Shown here: in pieces, positions 1 through 9,389 of the stretch | How positions within the stretch are numbered: position 1 is the stretch's first letter | Layout: each line of letters opens with the position of its first letter | Source of the DNA: an uncultured beta proteobacterium | GTDB lineage: Bacteria > Pseudomonadota > Gammaproteobacteria > Burkholderiales > Burkholderiaceae_C | Length of the DNA stretch: 64,000 nucleotides | Direction: 5' to 3' | NCBI GenBank assembly: GCA_903876735.1 | Contig: CAIRAW010000077.1 | Span: 23,946 to 87,945, forward strand | Program-made: the position numbers and the translations under genes | The notes under the pieces: generated by a model | Database searches by the model: none | What the model was told of the DNA's origin: nothing | What the model saw: only the letters and a program-made list of their open reading frames with translations

Positions 1-189
1 TCGCCTGCCGGCAGAAGATCACTGCAAATTAGCCGCGATTTTGCACGCAAGGACCGCTTAGGGCAACGCCTTTGGCTTGTCGGCGCCGCCAGAGCGGCGA
101 AAAGTGGCGAAAATAGCGACATCCTGAAACCAGGCGCAACACACACCCGTCGGGCGCAAGGCGCCAGTTATTCCACAATTGAACAAGTC

Positions 190-699
190 ATGGCTGTACT
201 TCCGATTCTTCGTTTTCCCGATCCCCGGCTGCATACGGTTGCCAAACCGGTATCTACCGTCGATGCCCGCATCCAGGCCCTGATTGCCGACATGCTGGAG
301 ACCATGTACGACGCCAAGGGTATCGGCCTGGCCGCAACGCAGGTGGATGTGCATGAACGCCTGATCGTGATGGACGTGTCCGAAGAGCGCGATCAGGCGC
401 TGGTGCTGATCAACCCGCAACTGGTCTGGAGCAGTGCTGAAACCCACATCAACGAGGAGGGTTGTCTGTCTGTGCCCGGCATCTACGACGGTGTTGAGCG
501 CTTTGATGCTGTTACCGTCAGTGCCCTGGATGCGCAGGGCCTGTCGCGCGTGGTGCAGGCCGAGGATCTGCTGGCCGTGTGCATTCAGCACGAGATGGAC
601 CATCTTATGGGCAAGGTTTTTGTTGAATACCTGTCGCCCCTGAAGCGCAACCGCATCAAGAAGAAAATGCTCAAGGCCCAGCGTGAGGAAGCGCAGTGA
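190..699 (+). CDS. def: Peptide deformylase
   Basis: Metal-dependent hydrolase that removes the formyl group from the N-terminal methionine of nascent proteins. All three family motifs are visible in the 169-residue product: GIGLAATQ (residues 44-51), EEGCLSVPG (89-97, metal ligand Cys92) and QHEMDH (133-138, metal ligands His134 and His138 with catalytic Glu135). Length is normal for the family. The stop codon overlaps the GTG start of fmt by four bases (GTGA), the classical def-fmt coupling: Fmt adds the formyl group to initiator tRNA and Def takes it off again. Assignment is secure. Confidence 0.97.
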   Translation: MAVLPILRFPDPRLHTVAKPVSTVDARIQALIADMLETMYDAKGIGLAATQVDVHERLIVMDVSEERDQALVLINPQLVWSSAETHINEEGCLSVPGIYDGVERFDAVTVSALDAQGLSRVVQAEDLLAVCIQHEMDHLMGKVFVEYLSPLKRNRIKKKMLKAQREEAQ

Positions 700-1784
700 G
701 GCTGGTCTTTGCCGGCACGCCCGAGTTTTCCCGCGTTGCACTGGAACATCTGCACGCAGCGGGCCACGAGATTGCGCTGGTCCTGACACAGCCGGACCGG
801 CCGGCCGGGCGTGGCATGAAACTGCATGCATCCAGCGTCAAACAGTTTGCTCTTGAGAAGGGTCTGCCGATCGCGCAACCGCGCAGCTTGCGCCTGGACG
901 GCAAGTACCCGGACGATGCCGCTGCGGCGCGAGCCGCGCTGCTGGCAGCCAATGCCGAGGCCATGGTGGTGGCCGCCTACGGCCTGATCCTGCCGCAGTG
1001 GGTTCTGGATGTGATGGGTGCCGCCGCGCCGGGCCGCCCCAAGCGTGTCGTGCAGTCTCTTCGAGACCTGCCCGAGGGCACGGACCCCTCGGGGGGCAGC
1101 GCAGCACATGAAATGGCAAGCGTGGGGGTCCATAAACTGGGATGCTTCAATATTCATGCATCGATCCTGCCGCGCTGGCGCGGTGCGGCGCCGATTCAGC
1201 GCGCGATTGAAGCGGGCGACGCTGAAACCGGCGTCACCATCATGCAGATGGACGCCGGGCTCGATACCGGTGACATGCTGCTGGCGCATACGACCGAGAT
1301 TCTGGCCAGCGACACCACGGGCAGCCTGCAGGACCGGCTGGCCGTCCTTGGCGCGCGCCTGATGCTGCTGGCGTTGGAAGTGGCGTCCGTCAATGCACTC
1401 AAGCCAATTGCGCAACAAGCCGAAGGGGTGACCTACGCGCACAAGATCGACAAGGCCGAGGCGGCGATCGATTGGGCGCAGGATGCGGCGCAGATTGCGC
1501 GGCGTGTGCGCGCCTTCAATCCGGCGCCTGGCGCCAGCGCCATGCTGCAGGGCGAAACACTCAAGATCTGGCGCGCTGAAGCGCTGGCGCATCCGGCGCC
1601 GGCGGGCATCGAGGCGGGCAGCATTGTGGCGGTCAGCGCCGAGGGCATCGTGGTGGCGGCGCTGGATTCGATGCTGCTCATCACCGAGTTGCAGCGTCCC
1701 GGGGCCAAGCGCCTGAGCGTGGCCGACTTCATGCGCGGCTTCGAACTGCGAGCCGGCATGGCGTTTGAAAAGAGTCCGCGCTAG
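696..1784 (+). CDS. fmt: Methionyl-tRNA formyltransferase with in-frame insertion
   Basis: Transfers a formyl group from 10-formyltetrahydrofolate to Met-tRNAfMet. The N-terminal Rossmann part starts [11 protein letters not shown]; the catalytic segment [18 protein letters not shown] and the [14 protein letters not shown] block are intact, and the C-terminal OB-fold follows. The 362-residue product is clearly longer than the usual 310-320. The excess is one block of about 40 residues (108-147, bases 1017-1136) between PQWVLDVM and LGCFNIHAS, where relatives have only a two- or three-residue link. The inserted DNA matches a dispersed repeat also found after pyk. The GTG start overlaps def; the stop overlaps the GTG of azlC by one base. 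Confidence 0.95.
   Translation: MRLVFAGTPEFSRVALEHLHAAGHEIALVLTQPDRPAGRGMKLHASSVKQFALEKGLPIAQPRSLRLDGKYPDDAAAARAALLAANAEAMVVAAYGLILPQWVLDVMGAAAPGRPKRVVQSLRDLPEGTDPSGGSAAHEMASVGVHKLGCFNIHASILPRWRGAAPIQRAIEAGDAETGVTIMQMDAGLDTGDMLLAHTTEILASDTTGSLQDRLAVLGARLMLLALEVASVNALKPIAQQAEGVTYAHKIDKAEAAIDWAQDAAQIARRVRAFNPAPGASAMLQGETLKIWRAEALAHPAPAGIEAGSIVAVSAEGIVVAALDSMLLITELQRPGAKRLSVADFMRGFELRAGMAFEKSPR
1027..1130 (-). repeat. Dispersed repeat copy inside fmt
   Basis: Read on the minus strand, this block runs from CCCCCACGCTTGCCATTTC through CTGCGCTGCCCCCCGAGGGG and ends CTTGGGGCGGCCCGGCG. Both ends match the copy at 8061-8133, which is shorter because it lacks about 31 internal bases. The copy here lies in the opposite orientation to that one and keeps the fmt frame open. 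Confidence 0.8.
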
Positions 1785-2515
1785 TGTTCTTTCTGCCCGC
1801 TCATTACCGCCATCCTGAGTTTCGCGTCGGTGCAATGGATTCGTTCGGCGTCGCGCCAGGCATCGCCGCCTGGGGCTTGATGACCGGCGTGGCGATGGTC
1901 AATTCGGGCATGAGTACGATCGAGGCGCTGTTGATGAGCCTGATCGTCTACGCCGGCAGTTCACAGCTCGCGGCCATTCCACTGCTCAGCGCCGGCGCGC
2001 CGATGTGGGTGATCCTGGCCACCGGGTTTTGCGTCAACCTGCGTTTTGTGGTGTTCAGCGCCCACATGCGTCCCTACATGATGCACTTGCCGCTGGGGCA
2101 GCGCCTGCTCACGGGTTACCTGACGACCGATCTCAGTTATGTGCTGTTCAGCAATCGTTTTCCGAAGCCAGGCAACGACCCGGCGCAGCGGCTGGCCCAG
2201 CAGGCCTATCTGGCGGGCAATTGCGGCGTTAACTGGGTGACCTGGGTTGGCTGCAGCGTGCTCGGTGTCGGGCTGTCGAGTTTCATCCCGACGCGTTGGG
2301 GCCTGGGTTTTGCCGGCATCCTGGCCTTGCTCGGCATCCTGTGTTCGCTGGCCTCTAGCCGGCTGCGTCTGGTTTCGATTGGCATCTCGGGCGCGGCGGC
2401 GGTGCTGGCGTTTGCCCTGCCGTTCAAGCTCAACATCCTGATGGCCATCATGGTGACGGTTTTCATCTGCCTGCTGCTCGAGAACACGGTCTGGTTCAGA
2501 AAGGAAGGCGCCTGA
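1784..2515 (+). CDS. azlC: AzlC family branched-chain amino acid exporter, large subunit
   Basis: Integral membrane permease of the AzlC/YgaZ family, which exports branched-chain amino acids together with a small AzlD partner. The 243-residue product shows the family segment GVAPGIAAWGLMTGVAM followed by SLIVYAGSSQLAA and NLRFVVFSAHMRPY, and several hydrophobic helices. The GTG start overlaps the fmt stop (TAGTG), so translation may be coupled. azlD starts three bases after the stop. The transported substrate is inferred from the family, not shown by the sequence. Confidence 0.9.
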   Translation: MFFLPAHYRHPEFRVGAMDSFGVAPGIAAWGLMTGVAMVNSGMSTIEALLMSLIVYAGSSQLAAIPLLSAGAPMWVILATGFCVNLRFVVFSAHMRPYMMHLPLGQRLLTGYLTTDLSYVLFSNRFPKPGNDPAQRLAQQAYLAGNCGVNWVTWVGCSVLGVGLSSFIPTRWGLGFAGILALLGILCSLASSRLRLVSIGISGAAAVLAFALPFKLNILMAIMVTVFICLLLENTVWFRKEGA

Positions 2516-2517
2516 GT

Positions 2518-2862
2518 ATGGATGCGAATCCGTGGACCATTGTTGTCATCATCGGCCTGGCGCTTGTGACCGTCCTGACGCGCACCTTCTTCTTCATTTC
2601 CAGCAGACCGTGGACGCTGCCCCTTTGGGCGCAGCGGGGTCTGCAGTACGCGCCGATTGCCGCGCTCGCTGCCGTTGTCGTGCCCGAAGTGGTGATGTCG
2701 CAGGGCCAGTTCATCAGCTCCTGGCAGGACGCGCGCCTGTTTGCGGTTGCGGCCGGTGCCGGCTGGTTCTTCTGGCGCAAAGGCGCTGGACAGGCCGTGC
2801 TGGGCACCATCATTGCCGGCATGGCGGTCTATCTGCCCTTGCACCTGGGGCTGGGCTGGTAG
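2518..2862 (+). CDS. azlD: AzlD family branched-chain amino acid exporter, small subunit
   Basis: Small membrane protein (114 residues, about four hydrophobic helices) of the AzlD/YgaH family, the partner of AzlC in valine/leucine/isoleucine export. The family pattern VLTRTFFF near the N-terminus and LQYAPIAALAAVVVPEV in the middle are visible. It follows azlC with a three-base gap and ends 55 bases before pgk, so azlCD probably form the end of a def-fmt-azlCD transcription unit. Confidence 0.88.
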   Translation: MDANPWTIVVIIGLALVTVLTRTFFFISSRPWTLPLWAQRGLQYAPIAALAAVVVPEVVMSQGQFISSWQDARLFAVAAGAGWFFWRKGAGQAVLGTIIAGMAVYLPLHLGLGW

Positions 2863-2917
2863 TGCTGCGCCCGCTTCTACAATCTGTGGATACATCTTCT
2901 ACTGACAGGGGTTTTTC

Positions 2918-4111
2918 ATGAACGTCATCCGTTTTTCCGACCTGTGTGCCCGGGGCCAGGTCACTGGCAAGCGCGTCTTCATCCGTGCCGACCTCAATGT
3001 GCCGCAGGACGATGCCGGCAACATCACGGAAGACACGCGGATTCGCGCCTCGGTTCCCTGCATCCGCATGGCGCTTGAAGCCGGTGCCGCGGTGATGGTG
3101 ACCTCGCATCTGGGGCGTCCGACCGAAGGCGTTTTCACGCCGGCCGATTCACTGGCGCCGGTGGCGACTCGACTGGCTGAACTGCTGGGCCGTCCGGTAC
3201 CGCTGCTGCAGAACTGGGTTGATGGCGTGAGCGTGCAAGCCGGTGAGGTCGTGTTGCTGGAAAACTGCCGCGTCAACAAGGGCGAGAAGAAAAACAACGA
3301 GGAGCTGGCGAAGAAGATGGCTGCACTGTGCGACATCTTTGTGCACGACGCCTTTGGCACCGCGCACCGCGCCGAAGCCTCCACCTACGGCATCGCGCAG
3401 TTTGCCAAGGTGGCCTGCGCCGGTCCGCTGCTGGCGGCCGAGATGGACGCCATCACGCTGGCGCTGGCGAACCCGAAGCGGCCCATGGTGGCGATCGTGG
3501 CCGGCTCCAAGGTCTCGACCAAGCTGACCATTCTCAAAAGCCTGGCGAGCAAGGTCGATCAGCTGATCGTCGGCGGCGGCATCGCCAACACCTTCATGCT
3601 GGCAGCGGGTCTGAAGATTGGCAAGAGCCTGGCCGAGCCCGATCTGCTCGACGATGCCAGGGCTGTGATTGAAGCCATGCGCGCGCGCGGCGCCGCCGTT
3701 CCGATACCCACCGACGTCGTCACCGCCAAAACCTTTGCCGCCGATGCGCCGGCAACGGTCAAGGCCGCGACTGATGTCGCGGACGATGACCTGATTCTCG
3801 ACATTGGCCCACAGACCGCGGCCCTGCTGGCAGCGCAACTCAAAGTGGCTGGCACCATCGTCTGGAACGGCCCTGTGGGTGTCTTCGAATTCCCCGCGTT
3901 CGAGAACGGCACGCGCGTGATTGCGCACGCAATCGCCGAGTCCAGCGCATTCTCCATTGCCGGCGGCGGTGATACGCTGGCGGCCATCGCCAAGTACGGC
4001 ATCGAAAAGCAAATCGGCTATATCTCGACCGGTGGCGGTGCATTTCTGGAAGTTCTTGAAGGCAAGACGCTGCCGGCGTTCGAAATTCTGACGCGCCGCG
4101 CCAGCGCCTGA
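2918..4111 (+). CDS. pgk: Phosphoglycerate kinase
   Basis: Glycolytic enzyme that interconverts 1,3-bisphosphoglycerate and 3-phosphoglycerate with ADP/ATP. The 397-residue length is standard. Visible signatures: [12 protein letters not shown] near the N-terminus (substrate-binding Arg and Asp), [35 protein letters not shown], and the C-terminal nucleotide-binding part [13 protein letters not shown] and [13 protein letters not shown]. Start ATG follows CAGGGGTTTTTC. A perfect 8-bp inverted repeat follows the stop. Confidence 0.97.
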   Translation: MNVIRFSDLCARGQVTGKRVFIRADLNVPQDDAGNITEDTRIRASVPCIRMALEAGAAVMVTSHLGRPTEGVFTPADSLAPVATRLAELLGRPVPLLQNWVDGVSVQAGEVVLLENCRVNKGEKKNNEELAKKMAALCDIFVHDAFGTAHRAEASTYGIAQFAKVACAGPLLAAEMDAITLALANPKRPMVAIVAGSKVSTKLTILKSLASKVDQLIVGGGIANTFMLAAGLKIGKSLAEPDLLDDARAVIEAMRARGAAVPIPTDVVTAKTFAADAPATVKAATDVADDDLILDIGPQTAALLAAQLKVAGTIVWNGPVGVFEFPAFENGTRVIAHAIAESSAFSIAGGGDTLAAIAKYGIEKQIGYISTGGGAFLEVLEGKTLPAFEILTRRASA

Positions 4112-4143
4112 AGCGCTGTTCAACCCCCCGTTTGCGCGCTTCA
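4109..4143. other. Hairpin after pgk
   Basis: TGAAGCGC (4109-4116) and GCGCTTCA (4136-4143) form a perfect 8-bp inverted repeat with a 19-base loop starting at the pgk stop codon. No T-run follows, so it is not a textbook intrinsic terminator; it may protect the mRNA end or be incidental. Confidence 0.3.
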
Positions 4144-4202
4144 TTCCCATGTTGACGTAGCGGATATTGACTTCGGCGCGCTGCTGTGATCAGCTTCGCC
4201 GG

Positions 4203-5282
4203 ATGAATCTTTCGGCATCAGGCGGCGCACTCAGAGCGGGCGGCTGGGACCGCAGACGGATCACGCCACGGCGGCGCCAGCTCGCGCTGATTGCCGCTGC
4301 CATCATGCTCGCGGCCCTGTTGCTGCGGCTCTGGGCGGTCAGCCCGTTTGTTGAACTGGTGGCCGAGACGCTCCTGTTCGGGATGGGCGTCCTGTTTGCG
4401 CCGACCCTGGCTGGGGTCTGGCGCCAGAAGTTCCTCTCGCGCCGCTCGGCGCAACTGCTGGCCATCATCCTGGGCGCCGTACTCGCGCCCCTGACCATGA
4501 AACTGCTGTCGGCCAACGGCGAGCCATCGCTGTTTTTTGATTCGGTTCCCATGGTGCGCGGCTACGTCATGCTGACCATGGGCGGCGCCATTGTCGGCAC
4601 CCTGTTCGCGCTGGGCGCCCTGTACCGCGATCGCGATGCTCAGGCACGCGCCGAGGCCCTGCAGTTTGCGCTGGAGCGCGAGACGCTCGAGCGTCAGGCC
4701 GCCAACGCCCGGCTGCAACTGATGACGGCGCAGATCGAACCGCACTTCCTGCTCAACACATTGGCCAACGTGCAGGAACTGCTCGAGAGCGGCTCGCCGC
4801 AGGCGGCGCCCATGTTTCGCAGCCTGATCGCCTACCTGCGCGCGGCTGTGCCGCAGTTGCAGCGTGAAGCAGCCACGCTGGGCGACGAGGAACAGTTGCT
4901 GCGTTCCTATTTTGACCTGATGCTGATGCGCATGGCGGACCGGCTCACGGTGACGATGGAGATCGATCCCGCCTTGCGCACGCTGCGCTTTCCGCCGATG
5001 GCCTTGTTGACCCTCGCAGAAAACGCCATCAAGCACGGCATCGATCCGGCCTGCGAGGGCGGCACCATCAGCGTTGGCGCGCGCCGCCTCGACGCCGACA
5101 CGGTGCACGTCTGGGTCGCCGACACCGGCGTTGGCATGGCGCACAGCGCCGGCATTGGCACCGGCCTGTCCAACCTGCAGGCGCGCTTGCAGGCGTTTTT
5201 CAACGCCGGCGCCAGCCTGCAGCTCAACGAGCAGTCGCCGCATGGCCTGCGTGCCGATCTGCGCCTGAAGGTGGTGGGCTGA
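4203..5282 (+). CDS. LytS/AlgZ-type membrane sensor histidine kinase
   Basis: Sensor kinase of the His_kinase (LytS/YehU/AlgZ) family. From ATG 4203 the product is 359 residues: about four membrane helices in the first 150 residues, a short linker rich in Glu/Arg/Ala, the phospho-acceptor box QIEPHFLLNTLANVQ, then the ATPase domain with ENAIKHGID (N box), DTGVGM (G1) and GTGLSNLQARL (G2). A TTG at 4167 would add 12 residues but has no better ribosome-binding site. The stop lies one base before the start of its LytTR response regulator, so the two are certainly co-transcribed. The signal sensed is unknown. Confidence 0.88.
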   Translation: MNLSASGGALRAGGWDRRRITPRRRQLALIAAAIMLAALLLRLWAVSPFVELVAETLLFGMGVLFAPTLAGVWRQKFLSRRSAQLLAIILGAVLAPLTMKLLSANGEPSLFFDSVPMVRGYVMLTMGGAIVGTLFALGALYRDRDAQARAEALQFALERETLERQAANARLQLMTAQIEPHFLLNTLANVQELLESGSPQAAPMFRSLIAYLRAAVPQLQREAATLGDEEQLLRSYFDLMLMRMADRLTVTMEIDPALRTLRFPPMALLTLAENAIKHGIDPACEGGTISVGARRLDADTVHVWVADTGVGMAHSAGIGTGLSNLQARLQAFFNAGASLQLNEQSPHGLRADLRLKVVG

Positions 5283-5283
5283 G

Positions 5284-6060
5284 ATGGTGGCAGCCACGGC
5301 ACTGATCGCGGACGACGAACCCCTGTTGCGCGAGCGCTTGCGCACGCACCTGTCACAGCTGTGGCCCGAATTGCAGGTGGTGGCGTTGGCCCGCAACGGG
5401 CGCGAGGCGGTCGAACTGTTCGAGCAACTGCAGCCGCAGGTGGCGTTTCTCGATGTACACATGCCCGGCATGAATGGCATCGAAGCCGCGCGCTGCATCG
5501 GCGGACGCGCTGAACTGGTGTTTGTCACCGCTTTCGAGAACTATGCGGTGGAGGCGTTTCGCCAGGGCGCGATCGACTACATCGTCAAACCGCTCGATGC
5601 GCAACGTCTGGCCGATACCGTGCAGCGGTTGCGCGCGCGACTGGCGCACAGCGGTCCGGCCTTGCGGCCCGACCTTGATGCGGTTCTGAGCCGCATGCTG
5701 GCGCAACTGCGCGAGACCGGCGCAGCGGCACCGCACTGGTTGCGATGGATCAAGGCATCAGTGGGCAGCGTGGTGCAAGTGATTCCGGTGCAGCAGGTGA
5801 TCTACCTGAAGTCTGCAAGCAAATACACGCTGGTGGTGTGGGATGGCGGCGAGGCGCTGATCCGCAGGACGATCCGGGAAATGGCGGACGAACTTGACCC
5901 CGAGTGCTTTGTGCAGATTCACCGTTCGACCATCGTCAACCTGAATCAGGTCGGGCGCTTTTCCCATGGCTCGGGGGATGGCGGCGAGGTGCACCTTAAA
6001 GGCCGCGGCGAGCGGCTTGCGGTGAGCCGCAACTTCGCCCACCTGTTTCATCACATGTGA
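5284..6060 (+). CDS. LytTR-family DNA-binding response regulator
   Basis: Partner regulator of the upstream kinase (258 residues). The receiver domain (about 1-120) has the acidic pair in ALIADDEPLLRERL, phospho-acceptor Asp in VAFLDVHMPGMNG, conserved Thr in VFVTAFE and Lys in YIVKPLD. A LytTR DNA-binding domain fills the last 100 residues (IYLKSASKYTLVV, IHRSTIVNLNQV). This is the AlgR/LytR architecture; targets cannot be told from the window. The C-terminus overlaps the convergent small gene on the opposite strand by 10 bases. Confidence 0.92.
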   Translation: MVAATALIADDEPLLRERLRTHLSQLWPELQVVALARNGREAVELFEQLQPQVAFLDVHMPGMNGIEAARCIGGRAELVFVTAFENYAVEAFRQGAIDYIVKPLDAQRLADTVQRLRARLAHSGPALRPDLDAVLSRMLAQLRETGAAAPHWLRWIKASVGSVVQVIPVQQVIYLKSASKYTLVVWDGGEALIRRTIREMADELDPECFVQIHRSTIVNLNQVGRFSHGSGDGGEVHLKGRGERLAVSRNFAHLFHHM

Positions 6061-6365
6061 ACCAGCTGCGGTGCCGGCGCGATGCGCACTTCGGGCTCGG
6101 GCAACTGCGTGCTGGCCAGCGCCATGTCCGCTTCGGCGGTGGCTGCTTCGCGCCGGCCCACAATCACCACCGGTGCCAGCGTTACTTCGCGCAGCGTCAC
6201 CGCAGTTGTTGCTGCCTGGGTCGGCAGGCTGGCGGCGATCGGCTGCGTCTGGGTGGCTACACCATCGATCGCGAGGTGGTTGAAGCGCCAGAGCATCGCA
6301 CCCTGGATCGACACGCTGATCAATATTGCGCTGGCCAGTGACTTGACATGCATTGCGTTCCACAT
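6051..6365 (-). CDS. Small membrane-anchored hypothetical protein
   Basis: A 104-residue product starting MWNAMHVKSL, with one N-terminal hydrophobic segment (about residues 9-24) and an Ala/Thr/Pro-rich tail containing VTLAPVVIVGRRE. The ATG at 6365 is preceded by AACAGGAGATCGAA, a good ribosome-binding site, which supports it over the longer open frame reaching 6584. It converges on and overlaps the LytTR gene by 10 bases. The pattern of one helix followed by a VVIVGRR-like stretch is, as I recall, seen in small proteins of Burkholderiales, but I do not know a function. Confidence 0.6.
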   Translation of the reverse strand: MWNAMHVKSLASAILISVSIQGAMLWRFNHLAIDGVATQTQPIAASLPTQAATTAVTLREVTLAPVVIVGRREAATAEADMALASTQLPEPEVRIAPAPQLVHM

Positions 6366-6627
6366 TTCGATCTCCTGTTGACCCCCTCTTTGGGGATGTA
6401 TGGACGGAAGTGTAGAAATGCTGGCAGGTCGATTCAAGCGGCATGAGACAGGCTGCGGATCAATGCGACCGGCGGCGTTTTTTGCGGTACAGGCGCAGCC
6501 TGGTGCTGCGGTGTCAGCGACCTCGCGAGGCCGCCTGTTGCCGGCCTCCTGCGGTGGCGCAAGCTGACGCCGGGGTGTAACCACTTCCGTGGGAAAATGG
6601 GAACTTAATTACAGACAGAGATTTGCC

Positions 6628-8058
6628 ATGCCCCGTCGCGCCACCAAAATCGTTGCCACCCTGGGACCGGCCTGCAGCGAGCCTGCCTTGCTGGAGCAGA
6701 TGATTCGCGCCGGCGTCAATGTGGTTCGGCTCAATTTCAGCCACGGGTCGGCGCAGGATCACATCGAGCGCGCGCGCATGGTGCGGGAAGTGTCAGCGCG
6801 TGTCGGGCGTGAGGTCGCCATCATGGCCGACCTGCAAGGCCCGAAGATCCGCGTCGGCAAGTTTGCCGAGGGCAGGGTGATGCTGGAGCCCGGTCAGAGA
6901 TTTGTGCTCGATGCCGCGCGCACGGAACTCGGCGATAGCCATGCGGTCGGCCTTGACTACAAGGCGCTACCGCGAGAGGTCAAGGCCGGCGACGTGCTGC
7001 TGCTCAACGACGGCTTGATCGTGATCACGGTCGATGCGGTCAGTGGTGACGCGGTTCATACCACGGTCAAGCTCGGCGGCGAGTTGTCCAACAACAAGGG
7101 CATCAACAAGCAGGGCGGGGGCCTGACGGCGCCGGCGCTGACGGCCAAGGACATGGACGACATCCGTACGGCCATGAGTTTCCGGGCCGACTACGTGGCT
7201 GTGAGCTTTCCCAAGAGCGCCACCGACATGGAGATGGCGCGCCAGTTGTGCAACGTGGCGGCCGATGACGGTTACCGTCCAGGCCTGATCGCCAAGATCG
7301 AGCGCGCCGAGGCGATCCCAAAACTCGAGGAAATCCTCCTCGCCAGCGACGGCATCATGGTGGCCCGCGGCGACCTCGCGGTAGAGGTTGGCAACGCCGC
7401 CGTGCCGGCCTTGCAAAAGCGCATGATCAAGCTCGCGCGTGAGCACGACAAGGTGGTGATCACGGCGACGCAGATGATGGAGTCCATGATCACCAACCCG
7501 GTTCCCACGCGCGCCGAGGTCAGCGATGTGGCCAACGCCGTGCTCGACGGCACCGACGCCGTGATGCTGTCGGCTGAAACCGCAGCCGGCAAGTACCCGC
7601 TGGAAACGGTGCGGGAGATGGCCAAGATCTGTCACGCCGCCGAAGGCGGTGAAGACTTCAAGCTCGAAGCCGATTTCACCGGCAAAACCTTCAAACGCAT
7701 CGACCAGTCGATTGCGATGGGCGCACTGTTCACGGCGCATCATCTGGGCGCCAAGGCGATCGTGGCCATGACCGACAGCGGCTCCACGGCGCTGTGGATG
7801 AGCCGGCACCTGATTCATGTGCCGATCTATGCGCTGACTTCCAAGGTGGCGACGCAGCGCCGCATGACGCTGTACCGCAATGTGCGCCCGCTGTTCATGG
7901 ACACCAGCGCCGACCGTGACACGGCGCTGGCCGAAGTGGAAAACAACCTCAAGGAGCGCGGGCTGGTTCAAAAGGGCGATGTGTATGCCATCACATGCGG
8001 TGAACCGATGGGTGCGCCGGGCGGCACCAACATGCTCAAGATTTGCCGGGTGGGTTGA
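6628..8058 (+). CDS. pyk: Pyruvate kinase
   Basis: Converts phosphoenolpyruvate and ADP to pyruvate and ATP. From ATG 6628 the product is 476 residues, normal for a bacterial type II enzyme. Visible: RRATKIVATLGPAC at the N-terminus, VVRLNFSHG, IMADLQGPKIRVG, the active-site segment IAKIERAEAI with VARGDLAVEVG, and ATQMMESMI. An upstream GTG (6589) would add 13 residues, but the family starts at MPRRATKIV. It leads the pyk-fba-purC block. A dispersed repeat begins within three bases of its stop. Confidence 0.97.
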   Translation: MPRRATKIVATLGPACSEPALLEQMIRAGVNVVRLNFSHGSAQDHIERARMVREVSARVGREVAIMADLQGPKIRVGKFAEGRVMLEPGQRFVLDAARTELGDSHAVGLDYKALPREVKAGDVLLLNDGLIVITVDAVSGDAVHTTVKLGGELSNNKGINKQGGGLTAPALTAKDMDDIRTAMSFRADYVAVSFPKSATDMEMARQLCNVAADDGYRPGLIAKIERAEAIPKLEEILLASDGIMVARGDLAVEVGNAAVPALQKRMIKLAREHDKVVITATQMMESMITNPVPTRAEVSDVANAVLDGTDAVMLSAETAAGKYPLETVREMAKICHAAEGGEDFKLEADFTGKTFKRIDQSIAMGALFTAHHLGAKAIVAMTDSGSTALWMSRHLIHVPIYALTSKVATQRRMTLYRNVRPLFMDTSADRDTALAEVENNLKERGLVQKGDVYAITCGEPMGAPGGTNMLKICRVG

Positions 8059-8060
8059 TG

Positions 8061-8133
8061 TCCCCCACGCTTGTCACTTCGTGTACTGCGCTGCCCCCCA
8101 AGGGGGCTGTTTCGCCTTGGGGCGGCCCGGCGG
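8061..8133 (+). repeat. Dispersed palindromic repeat after pyk
   Basis: Starts TCCCCCACGCTTGTCACTTC and ends CTTGGGGCGGCCCGGCG. It contains CCCCAAGG ... CCTTGGGG as a perfect 8-bp inverted repeat that would form a hairpin right behind the pyk stop. Both ends match the block inserted in fmt (1027-1130, opposite strand). The region up to the fba start at 8235 holds no other gene. Confidence 0.8.
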
Positions 8134-8234
8134 CGAAACGATCGTGCCCCGAAGCGGTTCGCTGCCCAGACGGTAAAATTCCAGTCAACGGTAAATAGTT
8201 ACCACCGGGTTACCAACTTTTCGGGGATTTCAAA

Positions 8235-9299
8235 ATGGCTCTTGTCTCAATGCGCGAGTTGCTGGACCATGCTGCGGCCAATGGCTACGGCATACCGGCT
8301 TTCAACGTCAACAACCTGGAGCAGGTGCAGGCTGTCATGGCTGCGGCCGAGGAGGTTGGCGCGCCGGTCATTCTGCAGGCCAGCGCGGGCGCCCGCAAGT
8401 ACGCCGGCGAGTCCTTCATCAAGCACTTGATCCTGGCGGCGGTCGAGGCCTACCCGCATATCCCGCTGGTCATGCACCAGGACCATGGCCAGAGCACCGA
8501 CGTTTGCCAGGGTGCGATCAACCTGGGTTTCAGCTCGGTCATGATGGATGGCTCGCTGATGGCCGACGGCAAGACCATTGCCAGCTACGAGTACAACGTC
8601 GAGGTCACACGCAAGGTGGTGGACCTGGCGCATGCCACCGGTGTCACGGTGGAAGGCGAACTCGGTTGTCTGGGCAGCCTGGAAACCATGAAGGGCGACA
8701 AGGAAGACGGCCACGGCACCGACGCCACCATGACGCGCGAGCAGATGCTGACCGACCCCGAGCAGGCTGCCGATTTCGTCAAGCGCACGCAGCTTGACGC
8801 GCTGGCGATTGCCATCGGCACCAGTCACGGCGCCTACAAGTTCACGCGCAAGCCCACCGGTGACATCCTGGCGATCGACCGCGTCAAGCAGATCAACCAG
8901 CGCATTCCCAACACCCATCTCGTGATGCACGGCTCCAGCAGCGTGCCGCAGGAACTGCTCGCCATCATCCGCGAGTATGGCGGCGACATGAAGGAAACCT
9001 ATGGCGTGCCGGTGGAAGAAATCCAGAAGGCGATCCAGTTCGGCGTGCGCAAGATCAACATCGATACCGACATCCGCCTGGCCATGACCGGCGCAGTGCG
9101 CAAGTACCTGGTGCAGAACCCGGACAAGTTCGACATGCGCGACTGGCTCAAACCCGCGCGCGAGGCCGCCAAGCAGATCTGCAAGCAGCGTTACCTGGAG
9201 TTCGGCTGCGAGGGTCAGGCTGGCAAGATCAAGGGCCATAGCCTGTTTGCGGTCGCCGGTCAATACGCAAGAGGTGAGTTGGCGCAAGTCGTGCAGTAA
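8235..9299 (+). CDS. fba: Fructose-1,6-bisphosphate aldolase, class II
   Basis: Zinc-dependent aldolase that cleaves fructose 1,6-bisphosphate to two triose phosphates, or runs in reverse in gluconeogenesis. The 354-residue product shows zinc and active-site motifs [39 protein letters not shown] and [11 protein letters not shown]. Its sequence looks like the CbbA/Fda type common in Burkholderiales. The gene is followed by a strong intrinsic terminator at 9318-9356. Confidence 0.96.
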   Translation: MALVSMRELLDHAAANGYGIPAFNVNNLEQVQAVMAAAEEVGAPVILQASAGARKYAGESFIKHLILAAVEAYPHIPLVMHQDHGQSTDVCQGAINLGFSSVMMDGSLMADGKTIASYEYNVEVTRKVVDLAHATGVTVEGELGCLGSLETMKGDKEDGHGTDATMTREQMLTDPEQAADFVKRTQLDALAIAIGTSHGAYKFTRKPTGDILAIDRVKQINQRIPNTHLVMHGSSSVPQELLAIIREYGGDMKETYGVPVEEIQKAIQFGVRKINIDTDIRLAMTGAVRKYLVQNPDKFDMRDWLKPAREAAKQICKQRYLEFGCEGQAGKIKGHSLFAVAGQYARGELAQVVQ

Positions 9300-9317
9300 G
9301 CGGCATTGCGATAATGG

Positions 9318-9356
9318 AGGCCTGCCGCGGTTCAAATGCCGTTGCAGGCCTTTTTT
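9318..9356 (+). terminator. Intrinsic terminator after fba
   Basis: AGGCCTGC (9318-9325) and GCAGGCCT (9344-9351) form a perfect 8-bp stem; six T residues (9351-9356) begin at the base of its 3' arm. It lies 19 bases past the fba stop and separates fba from purC. Confidence 0.85.
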
Positions 9357-9389
9357 CAATCTGTTTCTTTCACGCCTGATTGCCCCGCC

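Noticed and set aside
1..189. Possible end or start of another gene before def
   Set aside because: No frame with recognisable residues on either strand in this stretch; the reverse frame 58-831 is a shadow of def.
8071..8430. Open frame over the repeat after pyk, which could be read as a small gene
   Set aside because: The frame is produced by the repeat and runs into fba in another frame; no ribosome-binding site and the same peptide-like pattern arises from the repeat in fmt on the minus strand.
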